Source: Podospora bellae-mahoneyi (Eukaryota; Ascomycota; Sordariomycetes; Sordariales; Podosporaceae). Taken from it: a DNA stretch of 64,000 nt. Positions 10,492 to 21,423 of the stretch are shown here, piece after piece. Made by a program: the position numbers and the translations under genes. Location of the stretch: the NCBI RefSeq assembly GCF_035222275.1, contig NC_085882.1:379501-443500 (forward strand), written 5' to 3'. Every line of letters begins with the position of its first letter. Within the stretch, counting starts at the first letter, position 1. The notes beneath the pieces are model-generated. The model searched no databases. It saw only the letters and a list, made by a program, of their open reading frames with translations, and was not told where the DNA came from.

Positions 10492-11231
10492 TAATACTTT
10501 CTTTTAGGCTAACGCCCCGGTAACCTAGCTCGTTTATCTTTCTTATTAATAACTTTAAATAAGTTTTCTTCCTTTATTATTAATTTTACGTAATATTTAA
10601 CTGCGTTAAGAAATCTACGCCGAAAGATCTTTCTAATACCTTTCGTTATTAAAATCTTATAGCCGCTACTTATATTTTCGGTAATAAAATACTTCCTTAC
10701 TTCTCTTATAAAGCCCTTAATATTTCCGATTACCGCATTTTTAAACGTTCCTTTATATTTAATTACTCTATACGTTCCAGTCGCTCCGACTATAATATTC
10801 TAGGTCTTACTTCCGCCTTAATAGCCTCCTTATACTATTAAAAAGAGAAACTAAACGCCGAAGAGTAATAGGTTCGTACGGCTATATTATAAGCCGCTTC
10901 GAAACTCTCGCGAATAGAAATCTAGCGCCGTACCTTAATTATTAAATTCCGTCGCCTCGCTACTCGCGAGTAGCGGGTAATTAAAGATCTAAAGCGGGAA
11001 GAAGCGTAGGCTTCTTTTATTATTAATCCTCCTTTAGTTTTTTCTCTCGACTAAACCTCTAATATACTAAACTAGTTTAGTTAGTCCTTACTTAATAACC
11101 TATCCTTTAATTTTAATGTAGCCGGTCTTTCTTTCTTAATTATATAGGATGCCGCCGGTAATACGCCTTTCCTTTCCTAAAGTAATTAAGGCGCGTGGCG
11201 TTACTTATATTTAGTCCTCCTTATACCTTCT

Positions 11232-11302
11232 AACCTTATAGTATAGCGTATAGCACGCTAATTACTTTATTAGAGGCGTAGGTTCGACTCTTATTAAAGT
11301 TC
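11232..11302 (+). other. tRNA-like sequence inside the RIP island
   Basis: The plus strand has a D-arm-like GTATAGCGTATAGCAC (11241-11256), a perfect 5-bp hairpin CTAAT/ATTAG around a TACTTT loop, and a B-box-like GGTTCGACTC within a T-arm whose stem pairs with wobble. The anticodon loop has six bases instead of seven and I cannot pair an acceptor stem, so it is not a normal tRNA. It lies between the chromodomain and the 3' LTR. It may be a RIP-altered tRNA gene copy, a SINE head or chance. Confidence 0.3.
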
Positions 11303-11359
11303 TTTTAAATTTAAAAGAATCCAATAAGGTTTTCTTAAGCCTAAATTTATTTTTATTTA

Positions 11360-11520
11360 TTTAGGTTTTAATCGGTTTAAGTATTACCGGTAGAATTCTT
11401 TTAGTTTATTTAAGTAATTAAAATATATTTATAGTTCCTATAAGTTATTTATAAGCGGATATTTTAATTAATTAATTAAATATTTTAATTAACCTCTATT
11501 AAACCGTAAATTTAATATCT
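11360..11520 (-). pseudogene. remnant of a chromodomain at the end of the integrase
   Basis: The minus strand reads RFNRG (11492-11506) followed by a degraded Y-L-[VI]-x-[W/stop]-x-x-YP pattern and a downstream FYR-x-YLNRLKPK stretch (about 11356-11400). This spacing matches the chromodomain found behind the integrase of chromoviruses, which targets the element to heterochromatin. Several Trp codons have become stops. It defines the clade but encodes nothing. Confidence 0.65.
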
Positions 11521-12056
11521 CTTTTATATTATACTTTTTTTTTTCGTTTTTCGTTACTATTAATATATTAGCCTTACTTACTAGTAATATAGGTTTTAAA
11601 AATAAAATATAAAAAATATATAACCGTAAATATATTATATTAAATAACTTTAATTCGAATATCGTTTTTAATATCTTTCTTTTAACTTTAAACGGACGTA
11701 CTTTCTTATAGTTTAATTTCTTATTAAGTTTTTTAATATATAAATTATATATAAAAAAGAATATTATATTTCCCCTTTTAAAGCGAGGTTCTTTAAGCTT
11801 TTTAATATTATAGTATTTCTATATTTTTTCCTTTATAAACTTTAGTTTTTATTTAAATTTACTATAAAGTATATATATTTTATTTACTTTAATTTTAGCC
11901 CTAAGTATCTTAACGGTAAGCCTTTACCGTAAGTTTACTTCGTAATTAAAATTCGTAAAGAAAAGTATAATTTTCGTAATCTTTATTAATAATATATTAT
12001 ATATTAATTATACTATAAATAATAATTTAATTTAATTATTTTACTCGAAATTAATA

Positions 12057-12121
12057 TAATTCTATAAATATTATTTTACGATTTAATTAAGCCGTTCCGT
12101 TTAACTATCCGTTTAAAAGTA
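12057..12121 (-). pseudogene. remnant of the integrase core C-terminal motif
   Basis: The minus strand reads Y-F-stop-TDS-stop-TERLN-stop-IVK-stop-YL. The retained TD, TERLN, IV and YL residues sit at the exact spacing of the conserved gypsy integrase motif. The positions normally held by glutamine are TAA stops, as expected from CAA-to-TAA transitions. Together with the RT remnant it fixes the strand and order of pol. Confidence 0.8.
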
Positions 12122-13389
12122 ATAAATTAAAAACGCTTTATTTACTACCCTTAACCTCGTTATTAATACTTTTTAAAACTTTAATATAAATTTAATATTA
12201 TAATCCGTAATAAATTTCTTTAGTTATATATATATTATAATAATATACCGTAATATTATATCCGTTAATTACTTTACCGATTAAGTTTCTTTATATAGTA
12301 AAAAGTATCTTTATTTAATAAGCTTATCGGTTACCGTTAATATATTATCGTACTTAACGCCGGTTATTATATTTTTAAATTCTAATAACTTAATAATAAA
12401 GTTTATTATAATTAAACTTTATAGCCGTTCCGCTATTAATAATAATTTTAAAAATCTATAAAGCTTATACTTTATAATCTTCGTTTTTTTATACGTATAA
12501 TATAATTAAATAACTTCTTTAACGTCGTTTTTAATCCTTAATTAATTAAAATATTATTTAATTTTTTTTTATAATTTTAACGATACTTATATATCCTCCG
12601 AACTTCGATCCGTAAATATTTATTATTAATACCGTCCTATTACCTAACTTTATATACGCTCGATTCTTATATTATAACCTTCCTTAATTATTTTTCTAAA
12701 TACTTTATAGCTCTAGCTTTTCTTATTAATATTATTCCGTAATATTATTACTTAACTTCCTTCAATATTTACTAAAAGTAACCCTTTTATAATATATTAT
12801 ATAATATTTTATTTATAATTATAATAAATATTTAAAAATATTATTAAGCGCTTTTTTAAATAATAATAATAACTTTTTAAATAATAATAATAACTTTTTA
12901 AATATATTTTTATAATAGTTAATACGCTAGCTAAGTACGTTTACCTTAGTATTCTCTAAACCCTTTTTATAATTAATTTAGAAATTAAATTCCGAAAGAA
13001 ACTTTAATTATTATATTTACTATACGTTAAAGACCTTTATAATAATAAAGTATTATAAATTTTTATAATTTATATAAACCTATATTTTATATTTAATATT
13101 ACTAAAATATAACTTTTATTTTTTAAATACTTTAATGATAATAAATAGCTTTTTATTATAGATTAAATAGTTTTAATATATTCCCTCGAGCTTTTCGAAA
13201 GGAAAGTTACTAAATATAACTTACCGTCGTTATTTTTTTATTTTAATTATTTACCGATTATATAATTTAATATATCCGTTTTAACTTTAAATAATTAATT
13301 AAGGTTTAGTAATTTAAGTATTAAGTCTTTTAAAATAGCCTCTTTTAATTCCTAGAAAGCTTATTATTCTTTTTACTTTTACCGAAACT

Positions 13390-13740
13390 TTATATTTTTC
13401 TTAATTAAATAATTAAAAGGCTTTACGATTTTTACGTATCCGCGAATAAATATTTTATAGAAATTTATAATCTTTAAAAATTCTTTAATATATATTTATA
13501 ATTACGGCGTAAATTAATCTTTAATTACCGTAATTTTCTTAGGTTCTATACGAACCTTACTTAACGATATTAAATATCTTAAATATATTATTCTTTATAT
13601 ATAAAATTCGCTTTTCTTTTTATTAATTAAAAACTTAATTTTATATAACGTATTAAGTATTTCTCGTACGTCCCGTTTATATTTCTTTAAAATACGTAAG
13701 TAAATAAAAACGTTATCGAAATAATATATTATTATTTTAT
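13390..13740 (-). pseudogene. remnant of reverse transcriptase (palm and connection)
   Basis: The minus strand reads IIYYFDNVFIYL (catalytic YxDD region, second Asp changed to Asn; FDN at 13712-13720), then RDVREILNTLYKIKF and the VRIEPKKITVIKD linker, followed by INFYKIFIRGY. These are the standard landmarks of a Ty3/gypsy RT. The frame has several stops at expected Trp and Gln codons. It is inactive. Confidence 0.85.
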
Positions 13741-16089
13741 TAAAGTACTTCCGTATTATATAATTAATAAAAGATTAAAACGTTATAAGTATATTAATTA
13801 GTTTAAATAATATTACGAAATACTCGAAATAACTATAGGGCGTACGAAATATTATTTTCTATTCGTTTCTTTCCTTAATCCGTATATAAGCGTACCCGAT
13901 AAATATATTTAAGCGTATAAAGTATTGCGCCCTTATTAATTAATTTTATAATTTAAATATTAATAATAAGGGGTAATTATTCTTTATTATTTCGTTATTT
14001 AATTATTAATTATTTATATATAATTATAAACTATTATTTTTCTTTAGTATAAAAAAACGGGGTATTTTATTAGCGATATAAACATCTTAATATAGCTTTT
14101 TTTTTAATTTTTATTTAAATATTTCCGTAATTTTTTACTTTATTTATCGTTAATATAATATATTTTAAATAATTAAAATTTAATTCTTTGTTTTAATTTA
14201 ATTTTATAATCCTATAGCCCTTACTTTAAAAGCCTCTTTAAATATTTAACCGTAAAAGCTAAGTATTTTTAGTATTTTACCGGTATTATTTTTTTTTACC
14301 CTTTTTTATATTATTATAATAAATATATTTATTAACTTTCAATATTTTTATTAACGTCGTTAGTTTTATTTCTTTAATTCTATTATTTATATCGATAAAG
14401 TATATTATTATTTTTTAAGTTCTTTACGGTAATACCGTAAAGGATATTTATTTTATACTTTACTCCGTACGTACTTTTAATCTCCTATCGTTAATTAAAT
14501 ATTTTTAAAGTTTTTTTAGTCGTAAATAATTATTATTTTTTTAATCGATATTTAAATTATAATTTTTATATTATAATTACTTCAAGATTATATTTTTCGA
14601 AAGTCCTATATTTATAATTTTAAATATAATTAAAATTATTTTTCTTTTAATTATAATATTTAAAAATAATATATTTTATAAACCTTTTACGTAAAAAATA
14701 GTTTTGATATAATAATTTTTTTTTCTTTTTTTTAATAATATCCGGGCTTAATATACGAATTTTAACGAAATTAAATTCGTTTTTATATTACCGTTTATTA
14801 ATATTATTACCTAAAGATCTTTTTAATATATAATAATTTAAAAGCGTTTATTTTTTTTTTTCCTTATATAATAGTAATTTCGTTAAGAAACCTCGGGTCG
14901 TTATCCTATACTTTCGCCTTACGTTAATACTTTTAAAAATACTATTTATAATTTATTAGAAATTAACGGTTTCCGCGAAAAGCCGTAAGTCGTTTCTTAA
15001 ATAATTATATCGTTTAAAAGTATTTTCTTCCTCCGGGTTAATTAATAATATAAAGTTTTTTAATTATATCCGCTTAACTTCCTTTTATTTTCCGTCTTTT
15101 ACTTCTTTAGTATTTTCTTATATCCTTATCCGATAATAATTTTTCTATTTAATTTCGTACGCTTTATTTTAATAATATCGCTTAACCTTCTTTCGTAAAT
15201 ATATAATATAGTTTAGGCTTAAGTACTATTTTAATATTACTTCCTTTAAAAAGTATATATTATTATTTATATTTTAACCGTTAATATATTTAACGTAGTA
15301 TTTTATATACTTTAATGTAATTTATATAATCTAAAAGCTATTCTTTAATTTAATGGGATTTTAAACTTTCTATAAAAAATAGTCGTTTAGGTCTTTTTAC
15401 TAAACTTTTTTTTATTTAATTATAGTTTTTTTAATTAATTATAGTTTATTTTCCTTACTTACTTTACGTACCGGCTAATAACTATATAGCGATTTACTTT
15501 AATAATACTCTATATATCCGTATATAATATATTAAAATTAAAATACTTTTTAATATTTTAAATATTTAAAATAAAATTATATTATATTTCTTCTATAAGG
15601 TATATACTATATTAGTATCTATATATTTTTTAATAACTTCGCGATTTTAATATTAATAACTTTTTTACTTTTTTAGTATTTTTCTTAATTTTTATATATA
15701 AGCTTTATAAACTATAATATATTTTATAAAATAATTAATTTATATTTATTATATTATTTCTCTAATATCATTTATTTAGTAAGTCTTTATATAGGATTAT
15801 TACCTTTAATAACTCCTATAATAATTTTTATAATAATCTATATTAATTAATTTTATAATATTTATATTTAAAGATTTCTTTCTTCGTATTTTACTTTTAA
15901 CTTTTCTATTACTTTTCGTAATTCTTAAAACTTTACTTTTTTTTATTTAATATATTAATTAGAATCTTCCTTTAATCTTACTACTTTACTTTATTAATAC
16001 CTAATAGCTATTACCTTTATAATCCTCGGTCTTTTTAATATAATAATTATTACGACTTCCTTTTTTTAACCGAATCGTTTAAATATCCG

Positions 16090-16131
16090 ATAATCCTTTT
16101 TAAAGTATTTTACTTTACTATAATTAAAATA
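16090..16131 (-). pseudogene. remnant of the Gag zinc knuckle with all ligands lost
   Basis: The minus strand reads KYFNYSKVKYFKKDYR. Tyrosines stand at spacings 2, 4 and 4, which is precisely the C-x2-C-x4-H-x4-C pattern of a retroviral-type zinc knuckle. Each Tyr codon (TAT or TAC) is one RIP-type transition away from Cys (TGT/TGC) or His (CAT/CAC). It lies about 1 kb inside the 5' LTR, where Gag should end. Confidence 0.7.
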
Positions 16132-17103
16132 CTTAAAATTATTTTTATTTTAGCCTCGGCTTTATAACTTTTATTATTATATAATATTAATATTTATTAA
16201 TTTTAAATACGTAATACCGGAATAATTAATATTAAAGTATTATTTTTTATATTTATCGTTAAAATAATTATTACTAAAATATTTTTTATTACCGTAATAA
16301 CCTTTATTATTATTTTTCTTTTTTATTTAACGTTAAAATTACTAATCGTCGATCTATATAGCTATAGTAATATATTTATTAATAGTATTAGGCCTCGACT
16401 CTTTATATAATTAATTTTTACTTTTTCCTTAAAGTTATTATAAAAAAACTATATTAATCTTTCATTATTAATAATATTATATAGGCTATCGATTCTAAAT
16501 AAAATTATATAATTAGCCGCTAAATATATTTAATATAGGTTTACGAGCCTCTTTTACGTGTATTTTACTTTATTATACTCTTTAAATACTTTTTTAAATT
16601 TAATTTTAAAGATACGGTAGCTTTCGAAATATTCTATAGTAATTTTTTCTTAATCGGCCGGCTCCTCCTCGTAATAATTATCGAGGATAGGCTTAAACTA
16701 CGTAAAAGCTTTATTTTTAAGTTTAATAGCCGCGAAAATTACTTTCGACTCTTTATTAATAAATTAATTTAAATATTAACGAAAATAGATTTTAAATTAA
16801 ATTAAAAACCTTTTTAAGCTCTACTTTTTCTCCTCTATAACGCTCCGGTGCTAGGAACTTAAATACCGTTTTAAATATAGTTAATATAGTAATAATTTAT
16901 TCCCGGGTTTATTAAGCGTCGTCTTTGATTTCTTTAAAATATTATATAACTTACTTTATAGTAAGTTAAGTATTAATAGTAGTAACTTCCTTATTATTTA
17001 AGCTAAGCGGGACGCTTCCTATTTAAACGTTTTTAGGTCCAGCTATAGTAGTAAAAAAACGTCTTTAACTTATCTATAATAAAGTTAAAGTAAGTATATA
17101 ACG

Positions 17104-17523
17104 TATAACGAACCCCTATCTAGAACCTTTAAAAAGGATATTAGTTAAAGGCTACTTTTAAATAATTTTAGTTCGGTATAGCTAAATAATATATAATAAA
17201 ATATCTTAATATAATTATAAGATACTATAATTATAACTTAAATTATATACTACGGAACTATCTATTTACACTAACTAGTTCCTCCGTATATATAGACCTT
17301 GTACCAAGTTATATTTCCTTCTTACTTAGTGCCCTTAGCATACTAATTACGACTGCTTAGTCTACTTAGTGCCTTAATTAGGCTAAGTACTCTGCTTAGT
17401 CTACTTAGTGCCCTTAGCGTACTGATCAATCGTCCCTTATTATGATTAGCTCTTCTTGTGCGTTCCTCCGATTAGCCCCTATTCCCGTAGCCCCACAACC
17501 CGTCCTGTACCAGGGTTGTGACA
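17104..17523 (-). repeat. 5' LTR of the gypsy element (420 bp)
   Basis: The minus strand starts TGTCACAACC at 17523. A TATATA box on the minus strand (complement of 17288-17294) precedes a GGAGGAACT block, the likely U3/R boundary. The U3 has tandem units of the CTGCTTAGTCTA/CTTAGTGCC kind (plus-strand 17325-17420) that explain the 78-bp excess over the copy at 9605. Confidence 0.85.
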
Positions 17524-17528
17524 CCCGG
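17524..17528. repeat. right target-site duplication CCCGG
   Basis: It is identical to 10067-10071 and directly adjacent to the TGACA end of the element, confirming that both ends come from one insertion. Confidence 0.8.
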
Positions 17529-17969
17529 ATAAGCTTAATAATTAATTATAAAAATTAATTTTTAAACTTTTATTCTTTATACTTAAGTTTATTTTACTCT
17601 TTTATCGCTCGGATTATTATTAAGCGGTTAATTATAATATAAAAAGAAGAAGGAAATATATTTACGAGCGGAATTAACGTTAAAGCTATTATATAGAATC
17701 TTACGGCGTATATACTTAGCGTATTGTAAAGATTTAAAGGCTACAATATATAGGATTTCGGAAGTAAAATAGGTAGAGTATAGTATTACGGAAGAACTAT
17801 AGTAGAAAATTCGCGAAGCGAGAGTAGCGGACTAATTAGTCTTACGATAACGTTTCTATATACGGTTAAATATAGTAAAAATAAAGGAGAAGTAAGGAGG
17901 AAAAAACTTATAGTATCGTTAATAGTGGAAAAAGATTAGGCCGTAGGGGCTTTGGCTTAGGAGGGTAAG
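17529..17969. other. RIP-altered segment between the two LTR insertions
   Basis: About 440 bp, less AT-extreme than the element. The plus strand around 17660-17900 reads as a degraded, charged, possibly helical protein (LKLLYRILRRIYLAY...) interrupted by TAG/TAA codons. I could not identify it. It is probably part of another repeat into which the elements inserted. Confidence 0.35.
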
Positions 17970-18386
17970 TATTATATTACAGCTTTGGGAGATAGTGGGG
18001 CACACTGGACTAATCAGGGCTAGACCGGACGATCGAGCGGGACTCACGGTCCAGTAGGACGGAACGGACCAATAAGGTGGAAGGTGGGGACCGGGGACCG
18101 TGGTAGGTCTTACGGTCCACGGTCCAGTATCGGCTAATCCAGAGAGGACCGAGGACCGTCTGTAAGTTAACGGTCCACGGTCCCCTAATCTATATATACA
18201 GAGGAACTGGCTAGTGTAAATAGACAGTTCCGCAGTATACAATTTAAATTATAGTTACAGTATCTTGTAATTATATTGAGACATTTTGTTGTACACTCTC
18301 TAGCTGCACCGAACCAGGATTGTTCAGAAGTAGCCTTCAACCAGTATCCCTTTCAGAGGTTCTGTATAGGGGTTCGTTATATATTA
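17970..18386 (+). mobile_element. inverted solo LTR with TATTA target-site duplication
   Basis: A 407-bp LTR (17975-18381) in the opposite orientation to the main element. Its 3' half matches the other LTRs (TATATATACAGAGGAACTGG, AGACAGTTCCGCAGTATA, GGGGTTCGTTATA). Its U3 is different and GC-rich, with repeated GGTCCACGGTCC/GGGGACCG units. TATTA is present on both sides (17970-17974 and 18382-18386). A single LTR with a matching duplication is the product of LTR-LTR recombination. It carries far fewer RIP changes than the full element. Confidence 0.75.
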
Positions 18387-19005
18387 ACTCCCTAGATTAT
18401 TATTACCTACTCGCGGTTATTAAGCTAGGCTAGTTTTACTTTACTTAAACCGTCCGAGGTTATAACTACTATACTTACGAAAATAATATTTATTATAAAC
18501 CTAATCTCGTCGAAATTATAAATATCGTTATTTATAATACCGTACTTAGCCTTAATATTCCGTACGAGCGTAAATTACTTGGTAATAACCTTCGGATCCT
18601 CGTACTTAGCTTTTTAGTAATTGTATCTACGCGTAAAACGCGTACGGAACTGTGGTTAGCATTTAACGAAGTTATGTGCCTAGCATTAACTAATAGGAGG
18701 CGCGTCGCGTACGTATAGTAGTTAGTTAGCTATATCTTCCACGCTACTTAATCTAGGTGGGAATGCGCGTGTAGATAGCTCAAGAACGTACTACACTATC
18801 GTCTTCTCCTCTAGATCCGTTAAATTGCGTAAGTTGGCTGGAATATCGCGTCGTGTAGGCCAGCCGGCGCGTCGGTTAGAGAGAGTCATAGGCAGTACGT
18901 TGTAAAGCTTAGCTACAACTCAGAGGCTTAATTTTTCGTCCTTTTGGAGAGCCTCAAGGGCTAAGAGTATCCTGGCTTCCTTTAAAGTAGGAGGCCTGTT
19001 GGGTT
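18387..19005. other. right edge of the RIP island
   Basis: AT content falls steadily to normal over this stretch. Many TA-rich tracts alternate with GC-containing islands such as GGAGGCGCGTCGCG. No frame is readable. The missing N-terminal part of the HET gene would be expected here but is not recognisable. Confidence 0.5.
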
Positions 19006-20284
19006 GTGGAAAAAATTAATATTAGGTATAAGGAGGACGCGTCGTGGTGGAGACTGTACGACTCGCTTATATGTACGACTCGCTTATCATGCACGTTAGC
19101 TAATATTGAGAAGTGCATACACCAAGGGAACGATGATGAATGGGTCATTGAATCCGCAAAAATGGCCTCTATTTACGGCCGAGCAGCTTTTACAGTTGAG
19201 TATGTCGACCAAACCAGTCTCGTTGACGCCGCTGAAGCGTCCCGTGGTATGTTTCTCAAGACCGAGCACGGGGATCATGATATCAACGGGGACTTCAGCC
19301 CACCATACAATCCTCTCAGTCCCGAGTCTGTTTACCAGTGGCTGGAAACCAGCGGTAACTTTCCAAGCCGTTCCAATGGAGAACTTGATACCAGAGGCTG
19401 GGCGTTCCAGGAGAGGCTTCTTTCTCGGCGCATTGTCAGCATAACAAAAGAAGGAATATTTTGGGACTGTCTTCGGCTGAGCGCTTGTGACTGGCGTCCG
19501 CTAGGGTTTTCTGGGCGACTTTTCACCCAGGTTTCGAGATAGCGACGAGCGAAAGATCAAGGGGGCCTTGTTGAATGGCAGGGCCCACGCTCAAGAAGAA
19601 CATGGTCTCTCGGCCACAGTTCGTAAGAAATACTACCTTTAATGGAGGCGACTCTTACAGAGCTACACCGGCCGAGCTTTCACCAACCCTCCAGATCGCC
19701 CGATGGCAATTCAAGGAATCCTTCATCGGTTACGATTTCTTCTTCATGAGGAGGACCATCACTTTGGGGTATGGGAAGGGGACGTCTTGAGATCTCTGAT
19801 CTGGTTTGTCGAGACAGAGGGCGAAAACGCGCGCGTCCTGCTTTCCGAACCATTTGTGAAGGTTCCGTCATGGTTGTGGGCGTCGGTGGACGCTCCGATC
19901 CAGTACGGACTATGGCACCCCTTTTGGCGGTATCGAGATCGCGATATCGAGGTCGTGGCACCACCGCAATCGGTCGTGGAGGATATTTCGGTCAAGGCAT
20001 CTTCACCGGGGCAATTGTCAGGCTTCTCTGGTGAGGTTATTCTTAGTGGTCCTTTGGCCACATTGGAAACGACAAAAGCCAGGAGGTTACCTGGGTGTAA
20101 GCTCATGTTTGACCCCAGGCCGGAGGCTTGGTATTCAAGTCAGGTCTCGCCTGACTTCATTCGAGATACCAGCAGGTTGACAAGGTACTATGAGGTCGAC
20201 TGTTTGCAGGATCTGGTGATTATGAAGATCCTGGAGGGCGGCTACTCGGAGGATCAAATGGCACAGTATTGTCTCATTCTATAG
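19006..20284 (+). pseudogene. HET-domain (heterokaryon incompatibility) gene, truncated and frameshifted
   Basis: The second half of a HET domain is clear: WVIESAKMASIYGRAAFTV, then LDTRGWAFQERLLSRRIV and the ...WDC motif. HET proteins trigger cell death after fusion of incompatible strains. The normal N-terminal core (the YLWIDALCI-type strand) is missing or scrambled, and a 17-bp tandem duplication (TGTACGACTCGCTTATA and a near copy, 19055-19088) lies there. At about 19510 the frame slips by one base. The continuation (DFSPRFRDSDERKIKGALL) hits TAA at 19640-19642 and then runs open to 20284, with typical HET C-terminal features (DRPMAIQGI, FWRYRDRDIE). It has thus at least one truncation, one frameshift and one stop. 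Confidence 0.75.
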
Positions 20285-20583
20285 CCATGTCTTCCTCCGA
20301 AGCCCGTTCCCCGACAAAACGGCGTCAAGCCACACCTTGGATCGCTTCCCTCGTCACCCAGCTATCATCGAAGACTTGGACTCTTGGTGGTGGACAAAAC
20401 ACTGGACAACTTTTGTGCCGACGATCCTGATATCTGCAAAGACGATGGATGTCTGTTGGAGAAGAAGCAAAAGAGAGATGGCCGACTCGTCTCTCGGAGA
20501 TGTTTGGAACGGATAACAACCATCGCTATTGTGTAGCTACCTCCTTACCTAGAGAGCTGTTCCGTCTGGATAGGCACCCCTGG
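20285..20583. other. no gene assigned; short plus-strand frames
   Basis: Two overlapping plus-strand frames (one from an ATG at 20287, one with a Cys/Asp-rich stretch around 20410-20460) look mildly protein-like. Both stop quickly and neither has a start and end that fit a gene. Confidence 0.3.
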
Positions 20584-21234
20584 CTAAACCGTCGCAGTCG
20601 AGTTCGTGGTTGTAATCCCGCCAACCTTGTCCTCCTGCTCCAGCATCCTCCACGCCCTGTAAAACGCCGTGACTATATAAACCACACAGCCCCTAGGATC
20701 CTCATGCTCCATCGACCACGCCCCATTGATAATCCCATCAGAGTAATCCCCAATCGTGTTACAGAACTTGGTATACATGCCCGCCTAGGAACTGGTTTCG
20801 ACATTCGAATCATTGACCTTCTTATCACCCGCGGTATAATCATCACCACAATCCGGCCGGTTTTGTTCAGGGACTGGATTAAACCAGGGAGGACTGGCTG
20901 GATCGTAGGTGTTGTTGGTGAAGGTCTCATAGGCGAGGCAACATCCGAACATGCTCCCTCCTTGAGTGAGCTCTTCACCAAAGGCGGTACAGTTGAGATT
21001 GGCATAGCTGAAGGCTTCTGTGCACTCGGCTAGCGAGAGAGTGTAGTTGGCAAACAACGAGTCCGAGGAGCGGTTGTGTGATGCTGGGGGGGTGGCCCAG
21101 GTGCTCACGCTCAACCAAGTTGGGATTCGTCGTTCCGGACAATCGTCTTGAGGTGACGGGAGAAGAAGTAGTTGACTCTGACGACCACCCTTCACGATGT
21201 CCTTGTTGAAGCGGGTTCTGAAGCCATGCTCCAT
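20584..21234 (-). pseudogene. unidentified gene with in-frame stop, secreted-type composition
   Basis: A single minus-strand frame with one TAG at 20785-20787, which could be TGG changed by one G-to-A transition (SS-stop-AGMYTKF). The product has many Cys and N-glycosylation-like sites (NYTLSL, NLNCTA, NNTYDP), suggesting an extracellular protein, but no signal peptide is visible at the ATG used (21232-21234). The C-terminal part has GGITTTNSTATV at the end. I do not recognise the family. It lies between the HET and protease pseudogenes and shares their decay. Confidence 0.45.
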
Positions 21235-21423
21235 CCGCTAGAAAACATAGCACTGGTCCTACACTGCTCTTGTTGAGGAGCGGTCAGCTCCACTGTAGAC
21301 AGAGCTGCTTGAGCCCACAGCCGTCAAACAGACGGCCAATGGGGATATATCTGGGTATTTTAACAGGGAAATATGGACTCTCATCATGTCGATAATCCAG
21401 ATTCTTGGTCAGGTCTCAAGGAG

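Larger units (their letters stand above)
10072..17523 (-). mobile_element. complete but RIP-destroyed Ty3/gypsy chromovirus-type LTR retrotransposon (7,452 bp)
   Basis: The element reads on the minus strand. Its ends are a TGTCACAACC start at 17523 and a terminus at 10072, flanked by CCCGG on both sides. Both LTRs are exactly 420 bp. Inside, in transcription order, are remnants of a CCHC zinc knuckle (Gag), reverse transcriptase with the downstream thumb/linker, the GQTER-type C-terminal integrase motif, and a chromodomain. This order (RT before integrase, chromodomain last) is that of Ty3/gypsy chromoviruses. The internal region is roughly three quarters A+T and no frame stays open for 60 codons on either strand. 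Codon differences from the family consensus are C-to-T or G-to-A, the signature of RIP, a premeiotic defence that mutates duplicated DNA. The element is dead. Confidence 0.9.

Noticed and set aside
13390-16131. A working retrotransposon polyprotein
   Set aside because: No frame stays open for even 60 codons and catalytic residues are changed.
9100-18950. Centromere or mitochondrial DNA insertion as explanation for the AT-rich block
   Set aside because: The core is a single bounded LTR element with target-site duplication and recognisable gypsy domains; the base changes are C-to-T/G-to-A as in RIP, and no mitochondrial gene is seen.
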